Of a stretch of 15,432 nucleotides of DNA, positions 8,982 to 15,432 are shown piece after piece. Under the pieces are notes generated by a model, which did no database searches, was not told where the DNA came from, and saw only the letters and a program-made list of their open reading frames with translations. The DNA is from Sphaerosporella brunnea. Its lineage: Eukaryota; Ascomycota; Pezizomycetes; Pezizales; Pyronemataceae. The stretch is from the NCBI GenBank assembly GCA_008704415.1, contig VXIS01000575.1, positions 1 to 15,432 of the forward strand, read 5' to 3'. A program made the position numbers and the translations under genes. Every line of letters starts with the position of its first letter. The stretch's first letter is position 1.

Positions 8982-9900
8982 ATACACCAGATTACCGCCT
9001 CCTAGCCGTGGCCAGCTGGTGAGGCCTTTCCGCTCGCCCCCATTAGAACAAGAAACAAAGCAGAATAACAAAAACAAAAACAAAAGAAAGAGAAGAAAGA
9101 GAAAACTGCAGCCCGCGGCTCGACTTCACGCTCTTGCCTTGAGACCGCCGCCAATCCACCCCCGTCCCCCTGTCCTGCCAGCACTTTCCAAACCTGCCTC
9201 GCTTACACTCCACCCTTCATAGCACTCCTTCCACGGCTCCCCCTGCCGGGTCAAACACCGCTTCGACATCCTGCGCTTCAAAAATATCATCCTCCACTCC
9301 CGCTATTGGCCGAGCCACTTGCCCACGCAACCCGTTTGAGCTCCTATGTAATTCTTCTGCTTCGGTAGTCCGGGATGCTAGTGATCGATGGAGCGTGCTA
9401 ACCTCAAACCGCACCCGCCGCCTAATGACGGTTATCAGCAGCCCGTCCTGCACCAATGCAATGGGCTTCGTACCCGGTGTTCCGCTGTGACCATACGGAA
9501 ATTTCATCCATACGCTACAAAAGGTCAGCACCATTGCCAGTACGGAAGAGACGGAAATCAAACCGTACGGAGTGCCAATATCGAATCACGGATGTCGTGC
9601 ATAGCCTGGAGTATCACACGATCAGGACGTTTCCTGCACCCCACGGTTGGAGTTCAAACAATTTACATCTGGTCGATAATTGCGAGAAGCTCTTGATTAT
9701 TCTTCCGAGTGTTAGCACCGTTTTGGACAGCTTTGGTGTAGAACAACTCACTGGGGCATCCATCGGGAGTGGTTAGGAATCTTAGGATTGGAAATTGGGA
9801 GAGTGGTGATGTTGGGGAGTGGTGAGGGAGGAAGAAGAAGGCAGGACGGGCGGCAAGAAGCCTGACAAGCATGTGCAGAGGGGTCCACAGCAAACCGTCC
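8982..9900. other. Low-complexity stretch and a coding-like region of uncertain strand
   Basis: 9056-9107 is an A-rich run of AAC/AAAG motifs. From about 9217 to 9561 both strands are open for more than 90 codons. The plus frame (about 9219-9494) encodes a Ser/Thr/Pro-rich peptide including TPSTAPPAGSNTASTSCA. The minus frame (9561-9217) encodes an acidic tail GVEDDIFEAQDVEAVFDP ending at TGA. Neither frame has a convincing ATG or known motif, so one of the two may be a gene fragment, but I cannot choose. 9780-9900 is GA-rich. Confidence 0.3.
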
Positions 9901-10195
9901 CAGTGTTCTCAATAGCCAGCCAGCCGGGCTGGCTGCGTTAGGCTGCGTTGGGCTGATCAAAAAGCGGCTGGCTGTGGGCTGCATGAGCTGTTGCTCGGGT
10001 AGGAAGAATGGACATCATTGTTGCTTCACTGGTTATCGCCCTGTACTAATTCGCGACTTTTACATACAAAGACGCAGCCCACAGCCAGCCAGTCCGGGCT
10101 TCGTAGCCGGGCTGATCAAACAGCCAGCCCAGCCCGCCCATTTTGGCAGCCAGGCTGACAGCCCGGGCTTTTTGGGCCGGCTATTGACAACACTG
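9901..10195. mobile_element. hAT-like MITE (295 bp)
   Basis: The left end CAGTGTTCTCAATAGCC (9901-9917) and right end GGCTATTGACAACACTG (10179-10195) are inverted repeats with 16 of 17 matches. The subterminal GC-rich arms also pair: a 17-bp sequence at 9966-9982 is the exact inverse of 10074-10090. The arms are full of CCAGC/GGGCTGG motifs as in hAT subterminal regions. The interior of about 90 bp has no coding potential. The 8-bp flanks (AACCGTCC and CCCACAAC) do not match, so either the duplication is lost or the element was rearranged after insertion. Confidence 0.8.
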
Positions 10196-10323
10196 CCCAC
10201 AACCACACCTTTACAAGATGTCTGCGCCGCGTTCCTCGTCCACCAGCACCCGTTCGACTGCCCCCAGGAAGCAGTATCTTTACACCATTCACTGTTGAGA
10301 GTTCACTATTGGGAATGTGATAA

Positions 10324-10669
10324 AAGGGTTCACTCACGAGAAAGTCGCGTTGGGGCCTAGGCATTGCGGTCGCGGTAGCGCGCAAGCAATGGTTGACCTT
10401 TCCCGACAGCAAGCCGGAGAAAGGACCTGATCAAAAGATACAGTTTAATCAAAAGAAAGACGCATTGAACAACTTCGCAATTAAGAATGATGGTCAAATT
10501 TAACATCGTCGGGTCTTGTGCGATATAGAGGTATTTGAACGGATTTGAGAAGTTCACCATTACCTGAATAGATAAAGCCGTAAAGGTCATTAACGAGCGC
10601 TACTTTCGGATTATAAAGCATGAAGTCGAGTGGATTCTTAAGCACAGTCAAGCCTGTTTACGTGAATGA
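10324..10669 (+). pseudogene. Decayed protein-coding fragment, unknown family
   Basis: A plus-strand frame open from 10324 to TAA at 10501-10503 encodes RKQWLTFPDSKPEKGPDQKI and DALNNFAIKNDGQ. Reading then continues naturally in the next frame from about 10493 (KFNIVGSCAI, RYLNGFEKFTIT, then AVKVINERYFRIIKHEVEWI) to TGA at 10667-10669, interrupted by in-frame TAG and TGA codons. The peptide texture (mixed charged and hydrophobic residues, helix-like end) is unlike random translation. I think this is a dead gene, perhaps transposon-derived, but I do not recognise the family. No start codon or splice signals are evident. Confidence 0.35.
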
Positions 10670-11477
10670 CAGAATTCGTGCCCCTTTGCAACCCATCGAA
10701 TCAAAGCGAACACTCGAACGCATCCAGATTGAATAACCCTGTGACCTTATCGGTCATGGGCCTGGGTGACAGTTGACTCTGAGCTTTCAGGTGTTGGAGA
10801 TTCACTTGTGATACAGACTGTACAGGACAATCATAAGTCTTTTGTTTTAATCATATTGCATTCGACCGCTTGCGATCATGGCATATGGATATACATGCAG
10901 GCTACCCTTTAGTCCTACAGTCGGGCGTACGTGAAGGAAAAGGTGACGTAAGGAAAATGGTAGCACATAGAAACGGAAAAGACTGTATTCAACCCCATAC
11001 GTCGGGAGCCCGATGCTCCTTCTCTTTCCCCTTCTCCTCCCCCCCCCCCCCCTAGGTTTGCGTGCCGTGTGCGGGTTGGTGTAGGTCGCTCTTCCTCCTA
11101 TGTAGAAGTTGAAGCTCACGCCCCCCGTCGCTGGCCACTTGGGCCCAGGATGGGACGCTTTTCCCTGCTGATTAGTGGCTGCACAGCGCCGCGGCCCGAG
11201 GGCCGCCTGCGTTTCTTTCTCTCGACCTTCTTCCATCCCTCTTTCGCCTCAGCCTCATCGCGGGGGGGTGGACGGGGCTGGTGCATCTCGCGTGTCGGGT
11301 TTTGGGCGCACTGAGACCAGTGCGTCGCTCGGCCCTGCATGCTTCGAATGCATCAGAGAGGGGGGGGGGGGAGAGATCTCTGTTGAGACATAGAGTATGA
11401 CTCTCTGGTGAATCCGAGTATGAACTAATGACATACTAGTGCTCGTTTCTGCCTCTTAAGGGAGCAGCAACTCGCAC
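10670..11477. other. No supported gene; homopolymer-rich region
   Basis: The second copy of the 37-bp dispersed repeat lies at 10851-10886. A run of 14 C occurs at 11039-11052 and a run of 12 G at 11360-11371. Open frames on both strands between 10850 and 11390 are low-complexity (Arg/Gly/Pro-rich) and are best explained by GC-rich composition. Confidence 0.45.
10851..10886 (+). repeat. 37-bp dispersed repeat, copy 2
   Basis: This is the direct-orientation relative of 8945-8981, beginning TCATATTGCATTCGACCGCT, one base shorter. The similarity ends within a few bases on both sides, apart from a nearby ATATACA in both copies. Confidence 0.7.
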
Positions 11478-12258
11478 TTAGCTCTGTACCTTGCAATATA
11501 TCTCTTCACCTACGTTCTTAGTGTCCACTGCGTGAAACCTATCGTCAAAAATCTCCCGTGCGTGCTTTGTCGGTTTCTGCGCCGGGCTAGGCGGCCCGGA
11601 GCGCTTACGTTTCGACTTTGGCGCAGCAGGTGGAGCTGCCGGTGATTCCGCCGCCGTCGTTGCGGGCGGGGGGCAGGGGTGCGGACAGCGTCTGGGTGGC
11701 CGAATTCGCGACCCATGGCAGGGGCGACGTCTGGGTCGCCGATACCGTCGTAGTCGTAGTCCGAGGGCTTTTCGCCTCGAGCCCCTTGAGCCGAAACAGA
11801 AGCTCACCGTTCTGAGCGGAGAGATTTTCGACCGTACTTTTCAGCTCAAGTACGATCGTGACCAAATTGGCCACGCTGGCATCGTATCCTTCCTTGAGGG
11901 CGGCGAAGTGCCGACCTAGAAGTCCTTCGATATCGGCGGGGAGGGGGGGGGGGGGCGGAGGGGGGTCAGCGCCAACGTCCCGCATCTCCGCATCACGCGC
12001 CGCCGCCGCGTTTGGCGGTGGGTTGTGCACCGCCGTCCACTCATCGAGCAAACGGGGATCCACCTCAATAGCCTTCTCTCTGCTGTACTGCAAGAGCAAT
12101 TCTCCGCGAGTGCATTTTTGCTTTACTTGATGGCACCCCTTAGGCAAGTGGCCAAACAAATCGCACCGGACGAACGGGGTGTCAGGGCTTCGCGGCTGCG
12201 GGAAAGAAGGAGACGTTGTAGGGCATTGAGGTAAAAGCAGGATTCGTGATAAGACCAA
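11478..12258 (-). pseudogene. Retroelement Gag/ORF1-like protein with damaged zinc knuckle, polyproline run and coiled coil
   Basis: The minus-strand frame from 12258 to about 11680 contains, in order, FVRCDLFGHLPKGC, an acidic and proline-rich linker with seven prolines encoded by the 13-G run at 11943-11955, and a heptad-like segment (LKEGYDASVANLVTIVLELK then STVENLSAQNGELLFRLKGL). The knuckle fits C-x2-C-x4-H-x4-C, except that the first Cys is Phe; one base change would explain it. Near the G-run at about 11670-11680 the natural reading shifts to the next frame, giving KSKRKRSGPPSPAQKPTK and ending at a stop by 11478. A good acceptor, TCTTTCCCGCAG (ending 12196), precedes the knuckle, so the true coding start may be an exon edge at 12195. 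CCHC plus coiled coil suggests a retrotransposon Gag or LINE ORF1. No reverse transcriptase is seen. Confidence 0.5.
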
Positions 12259-12921
12259 TCAGCGAGCACTTGGCGCTGGTAAGCACGAAGCGAGATTTTT
12301 TGAAAAGTTTGCCCACGTCGCAGCGTCGGGGGGCCTTTGTCAGCATTCTCCGAACACGATGTTTTTTTACCCCCCTATGTTTTCCCATCGTCTTCGCATC
12401 GAAGCCGCCGGGCCGATTGATGTCATGCAATTGGGAAGAATTGCCACACCGGGGCGGAGACAGCGGGTCATGTTGGTAAGCATGAGCAACTGTGACTCGA
12501 TCTTTCACAATTCAAGCACGCATTGTGCGATTGGATAGCATGAGCGCATGATAGCTTCTCGCATGATAGCTGTTTTTTTTGTTTTTCTTTTTCCTTTTCT
12601 TTTACGCCGGCCGGGCGGGCAGGCTACGGGCAACACTGCCGCAGGGGTTGGTGTGGCTTTCCTTGGGCAAAATTCATTCAAATCCATCACTACCTCTCAG
12701 TGACATTTTATATACATCAATTTGCTCTGTAGCTATCCCAACCCAGTGCCTCCCAATGCCCCATGTTTCGTCCTTCCTGTGTGATAAGCTGATCCATCAG
12801 CCACCGCCTACACATCTCTCTCGTTGCACTTGGTCCCATCGCTTCCTCCCCCTGAAACAAAAACATCCTCCATCAGTTTGTACGTTGACTTCTTCTTCTT
12901 AGTCATCGTATTCAGAAACTG
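12259..12921. other. No supported gene; lone hAT-like terminus
   Basis: A 108-codon minus-strand frame (12508-12182) has no recognisable motif, and part may be exon or leader of the Gag-like ORF. At 12605-12638 a GC-rich segment ends in GGGCAACACTG, resembling a hAT right terminus with its subterminal motifs, but I find no matching left end. A T-rich run (12571-12604) precedes it, and 12890-12902 is a TTC repeat. Confidence 0.4.
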
Positions 12922-12942
12922 TAACCCTAACCCTAACCCTAA
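12922..12942 (-). repeat. Interstitial telomeric repeat (TTAGGG on the minus strand)
   Basis: Three CCCTAA units plus a leading TAA form an uninterrupted 21-bp tract. TTAGGG is the telomere repeat of most filamentous fungi. The G-rich strand runs 5' to 3' toward lower coordinates, so if this was once a chromosome end, the DNA to the right was the chromosome and the end lay at the left. The first unit supplies the stop codon of the adjacent minus-strand ORF. Confidence 0.85.
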
Positions 12943-13372
12943 GGATCGTGGCTTGAGACGAGAACCGAAAAGAATTTTGAGAAGCCGACTTTGAATATGC
13001 TTATTCCGAGCGGGGAGAACCAAGGGTCTTCGATACTATCAAGTTGGCTGCGGATATTGGCCAATAACGACACGGCGTCATTGGGGACTTCGGTGACTCG
13101 AAACAGCCGCTGCCGGAACCCTGCCTTCGTGGCGAAATAGGTTATCCATAACGCCTGTAAAATTCGCCTCCAGGAAACTGCCATTCTTCTATCAGACACT
13201 TCACGCAAATACCAGCGGGTTAGAGCTTTTTCTTACCTATGCGGGAATTTGATTGCTGCAAGGCCAAGGCTATCACACGCCCTCCATCTGCCAGCCGTTC
13301 CGACGGGGTTCCGAGGCAAAACAGAAATGTGTGCAGTTTGCGCACGGCTGCCATCATATCGTACAGACACAT
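12939..13372 (-). CDS. Predicted two-exon small protein, unknown function (exons 13372-13237 and 13177-12939)
   Basis: On the minus strand, an ATG-started frame at 13372 runs to a donor ATAG/GTAAGA at 13236, with CTAAC branch sequence inside the intron and acceptor GGCAG ending at 13178. The 59-bp intron keeps the frame. The second exon contains FRVTEVPNDAVSLLANIRSQ and LDSIEDPWFSPLGISIFKVG, and ends at TAG formed by the telomeric tract. The predicted product is 124 aa. Alternatives exist: acceptor GATAG (ending 13189) would join a different upstream frame (with FATIDRQGRCADFPHFNVSV) into the same second exon, so the N-terminus is uncertain. No known domain is recognised. The C-terminus may be truncated, because the stop comes from telomeric sequence. 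Confidence 0.45.
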
Positions 13373-13466
13373 TAAAGTGCGGAAAGTCCGCACACCGTCC
13401 TTGTCTGTCGATGGTTGCGAACGTGCTGTTGTGGGTGCCCCGGCTGCCAGAATCACGTACGTGATT

Positions 13467-13804
13467 GTCAGCGCAGCCCGAATCTAACGGCGTACAGAAG
13501 CCGGAAGGATTTCACAAACTCAACAACAATCCGGCGCACGCGGTCGGTCGCACCGCGGCTGTTGCGGAGGCTGAGCAGCTGCGCTCGCATTGCCGCCTCA
13601 ACGGCGACCCGCTGAACGTCGGAACGCCATATGGCTCTGCGCTCCAACTGTTGCAGAGTCCAGTTGACGGGGACCGTGCAATGGGCGGTGGAGTGCCCGC
13701 CAGGACAGAGTTGACATCGGTGCCTACGCACCACAAGCTGGAAGCCGTCGTTGGTAGCGGACATGTTGTTGATGTGGTGGTGTAGCGTTGTGCGGAGCAG
13801 AAGA
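13467..13804. repeat. Direct duplication of about 340 bp, copy 1
   Basis: This segment matches 14385-14727 in the same orientation over its whole length with moderate divergence and small indels. An identical 34-bp block occurs at 13592-13625 and 14508-14541. Sequences outside the two copies are unrelated. The copy contains the complete 98-aa zinc-finger ORF; the other copy contains the broken one. Confidence 0.85.
13468..13764 (-). CDS. Small CCHC-like zinc-finger protein, 98 aa, unknown family
   Basis: The minus-strand ATG at 13764 (context AACATGTCC) opens a 98-codon frame with strong G/C third positions. Near the N-terminus lies HRCQLCPGGHSTAHC, that is Cys17-x2-Cys20-x3-His24-x4-Cys29, one residue shorter in the second gap than a standard zinc knuckle. 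The rest is basic and helical (QRVAVEAAMRAQLLSLRNSR, then RRIVVEFVKSFRLLYAVRFG), which suggests nucleic-acid binding, by inference only. A diverged copy 918 bp away has lost the finger, so the locus was duplicated. The gene overlaps the end of the 218-aa ORF by 41 bases in another frame, which is unusual for separate eukaryotic genes and suggests linked exons or ORFs of one element. Confidence 0.5.
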   Translation of the reverse strand: MSATNDGFQLVVRRHRCQLCPGGHSTAHCTVPVNWTLQQLERRAIWRSDVQRVAVEAAMRAQLLSLRNSRGATDRVRRIVVEFVKSFRLLYAVRFGLR

Positions 13805-14380
13805 AAGGGTTAGGGCTAACCCTAGGACGCAGTCGCTGTGTGGGACAAAGGCGTTGACGTACTGCATTCTGCCGAGCCTGATATGATCCGTGGTCAGGCG
13901 GTCAACCTGCTCGTCGGAGCGCTTGTCGAGCATCGGGACATGGTAGTTGAATGCGATGATGGCGAGGATGCCCGGAAAAACAACAGACGAAAAGACCCCC
14001 AGGGTCCCACCCGCCACCGCCTTGATGGCCGGCTCGGCCATTTTGGTGGCATTGGCCACCACAGTGAAGGGATTCACAGCGTTCAGGATGTCTGCCCAAA
14101 ACGAAGTCGGGACCGCGGACGGAGCGGAGGTAGGGGCTGCAGAGGCGGCAGAGGCGGCAGAGGCGGCAGAGGCGGCAGAGGCGGCAGAGGCGGCAGAGGC
14201 GGCAGAGGCGGCAGAGGCGGTCGGCTCGTCGGTAGGGATAGCCGAAGCGCCGTTGATGATGCAGGTAACCTGGTAGACAGCAGAAGCGCCGTTGATGATG
14301 CCGGTAACCTGGAAGACAGCAGAAGCGCAGTTGATGATGCTGGTAACCTCGCCGGTAGGGACAGCAGAAGCGCCGTCCAT
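13724..14380 (-). CDS. Repeat-containing protein, 218 aa, one membrane-like segment
   Basis: The minus-strand ATG at 14380 opens a 218-codon frame. Residues 3-48 are imperfect 13-residue repeats (pattern ASAVxQVTxIING), and 54-82 are Ala-Ser-Ala triplets encoded by a 9-bp tandem repeat. Residues 121-145 (AVAGGTLGVFSSVVFPGILA onward) form a hydrophobic, membrane-like stretch, and 150-200 are mixed polar. Codons after the repeats favour C/G third positions, supporting this strand over the open plus-strand frame, which would encode an RGG-type repeat and lacks an ATG. The tail reads through the telomeric palindrome and ends inside the next ORF, so the last 30 residues may not be genuine. No family is recognised. 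Confidence 0.42.
   Translation of the reverse strand: MDGASAVPTGEVTSIINCASAVFQVTGIINGASAVYQVTCIINGASAIPTDEPTASAASAASAASAASAASAASAASAASAAPTSAPSAVPTSFWADILNAVNPFTVVANATKMAEPAIKAVAGGTLGVFSSVVFPGILAIIAFNYHVPMLDKRSDEQVDRLTTDHIRLGRMQYVNAFVPHSDCVLGLALTLSSAPHNATPPHQQHVRYQRRLPACGA
13807..13822. repeat. Head-to-head telomeric palindrome
   Basis: GGGTTAGGGCTAACCC is TTAGGG-type sequence meeting its own complement: a perfect 7-bp inverted repeat around GG. TTAGGG followed by CCCTAA is the orientation expected at a telomere-telomere fusion, but the tract is very short. It lies inside the open frame of the 218-aa ORF. Confidence 0.7.
14142..14220 (+). repeat. 9-bp tandem repeat (GAGGCGGCA)n
   Basis: Nearly nine perfect copies of a 9-bp unit. 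In the minus-strand frame it encodes repeating Ala-Ser-Ala; in the plus-strand frame it would encode Gly-Gly-Arg. Being in multiples of three, it can change length without shifting the frame. Confidence 0.95.
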
Positions 14381-14385
14381 GATGG
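14240..14385 (+). repeat. 39-bp tandem repeat
   Basis: Units start at 14240, 14279, 14318 and 14363 with AGCMGAAGCGC; the first two are 39 bp, the third is 45 bp with a small insertion, and the fourth is partial. The period is a multiple of three and gives the 13-residue repeats of the minus-strand ORF. It ends exactly where the duplicated segment (14385) begins. Confidence 0.85.
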
Positions 14386-14685
14386 TCAGCGCAGCCCGAA
14401 TCTCACAGCATACAGAAGGCGGAAAGATTTACACAAACCTACAACATCCTGCGCACGTGGTTGTCGCACCGCGGCGCTGCGGAGGCCTCAGCAGCTGCGC
14501 TCGAACGGCCGCCTCAACGGCGACCCGCTGAACGTCGGAACATCAAATCTTTACGCGCTCAAAGGGTGGGAGCAGTCCAGGCGATCGGGACAGTACAATG
14601 GGCGGTGTTGCCCACTGCACACAGTAGAACATCGGAGTCTACGCCACCACTGAGCTGGAAGTTGTGTTGTCGTGGTTGCCGCCAT
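14385..14685 (-). pseudogene. Broken copy of the small zinc-finger gene
   Basis: The ATG at 14685 corresponds to the start of the intact copy (MAAT against MSAT). A frameshift follows within about 12 codons. Continuing in the shifted frame, the finger region reads VDSDVLLCAVGNTAHCTVP, so the first Cys and the His of the metal site are lost while NTAHCTVP.AWT still aligns with the intact copy. Further frame breaks follow. The 3' part is joined directly to the 39-bp repeat that encodes the start of the 218-aa ORF. It lies in the second copy of the direct duplication (14385-14727). Confidence 0.65.
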
Positions 14686-14727
14686 GTTGTGTGATGTCGT
14701 GGTCTAGCGTTATGCGCAGCAGCTAGA
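14385..14727. repeat. Direct duplication of about 340 bp, copy 2
   Basis: Partner of 13467-13804, offset by about 916-918 bp. It is more damaged at the protein level than copy 1, so copy 1 seems to be the constrained or the younger one. Confidence 0.85.
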
Positions 14728-14926
14728 ATCCTGCCATCTCCGCGGCCGTGTGACCGAGGTAGGAGACCGCGTTTTTTTGTGGCCTGAACAACAGTGAATG
14801 CCAATTCGAATCTGTGTCCACTGCGCATGGTCCGCCTGCCTTCTGTTTCACCGCGGGGTCCAGTTCACACATGAATAGGAAACACAGTTCCCTGTACTCC
14901 TGTACTGCTTTGGAAATCGGTAGCAG
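14728..14926. other. No supported gene
   Basis: I see no gene in this gap between the duplication and the integrase remnant. If the Ty3/gypsy element were complete, its 3' LTR should start in or near here, but I see no TG..CA-bounded direct repeat partner in the window. Confidence 0.35.
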
Positions 14927-15432
14927 TTATGGTAGTCGAAAATGCGGGGGTGTCTCGCAGCGGCTAAAAATATGCCTGCTTTTGATTCCGTCCGGTATCT
15001 CAAAGCTGAGTGCAAATCTTGAACCAGAAGCGGTCCACGAGAATCTCCTTGATGTTGAAAAGAGTGTGGTCGTCTCTTCTTCGTCATCGTGTTGGAGGGA
15101 AGGCGGATTGGCCTTGTCCGAATTCGCTGGAGAGCTTGAGCTAGTCTTGGGCGAAGATAGGATAGACACGCTTATTCTTGGGGAGTTCAGCGTGCAATTG
15201 CCTGTATCCTCATCGATCTTGGTGATCCTATATGGCCCTTCCCAAACTTCCATAAGCTTCCTAACCTTGCCCTTTCCTCGAGAACGCTTGTATAACACCC
15301 ATTGTCCACTCGAGTGAACCTTGGGTCCTTCGTTTTGCAGCATGCTTGCCTGATGGTGGCGTGCTGCAGCAATGCATCCGAGCCACAGCATGTGATCTTT
15401 GCTGGCGAGGTACTCATTGCTGCAGGACTTCG
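14927..15432 (-). pseudogene. Ty3/gypsy (chromovirus-like) integrase C-terminus, degenerate, runs off the window
   Basis: The minus-strand frame is open at the window edge. It contains HHQASMLQNEGPKVHSSGQW, then VLYKRS, then KLMEVWEGPYRITKIDEDTG, which is the GPY/F module at the end of Ty3/gypsy integrases. Just after NCTL the sensible reading moves one frame (LPKNKRVYPIFAQD, a stop, LKLSSEFGQGQSA), matching the usual end of this module. About 50 residues further, in the same second frame, DDHTLFNIKEILVDRFWFK resembles the first strand of a chromodomain, which follows integrase in chromoviruses. A second stop comes soon after. Frameshifts and stops make this a dead copy. The catalytic core, RT and protease would lie beyond 15432. 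Confidence 0.8.

Noticed and set aside
14142..14220. CRISPR-like array
   Set aside because: The 9-bp units are contiguous without spacers, in a eukaryotic context; it is a simple tandem repeat.
13838..14653. 271-codon plus-strand ORF with an RGG-like repeat
   Set aside because: It begins with GTG, crosses the duplication and repeats without a natural N-terminus, and the opposite strand has the better codon pattern. The RGG look comes from the 9-bp repeat.

Overview
The window looks like a repeat-rich, probably subtelomeric or heterochromatic piece of a filamentous fungal genome. The supporting signs are short introns with GT..AG borders and CTAAC-type branch sites, a fungal SRPK-like protein kinase, TTAGGG-type telomeric repeats inside the sequence, and remnants of hAT, Mutator-like and Ty3/gypsy elements. 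I cannot name the species, and I see no tRNA or rRNA gene.

Layout. 1-960 is AT-rich with no gene I can support. 978-1452 holds two arrays of one 19-bp minisatellite. 2057-3642 (+) is the one clearly intact gene, a two-exon SRPK-like kinase of 458 aa. Three bases past its stop codon begins a 1147-bp hAT-type element (3646-4792) carrying the decayed, intron-containing 3' end of a transposase on the minus strand; the target site duplication contains the kinase stop codon. A coding-like exon fragment of unknown family lies at 5456-5704 (+). A second hAT-type element (5774-6637) has a perfect 8-bp target duplication. A third element (7367-8647) has long inverted repeats, an 8-bp duplication and a broken Mutator-like transposase N-terminus with a C..C..HxH zinc motif. 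A short hAT-like MITE lies at 9901-10195, followed by another decayed reading frame (10324-10669).

The right third is read mostly from the minus strand. 11478-12258 is a frameshifted retroelement-like ORF with a damaged CCHC knuckle, a polyproline run and a coiled coil. At 12922-12942 lies a short telomeric repeat whose first unit supplies the stop codon of a two-exon ORF (13372-12939). Next, still on the minus strand, come a 98-aa ORF with a CCHC-like zinc finger, a 218-aa ORF with repeats and one membrane-like segment that overlaps it by 41 bases, and a second, broken copy of the 98-aa gene within a ~340-bp direct duplication. A head-to-head telomeric palindrome sits between them. The right edge (14927-15432) is the degraded integrase C-terminus and probable chromodomain start of a Ty3/gypsy chromovirus.

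Apart from the kinase, the genes do not form a recognisable pathway. The theme is repeated transposon insertion and a possibly undescribed small zinc-finger/repeat-protein gene cluster bounded by interstitial telomeric repeats.
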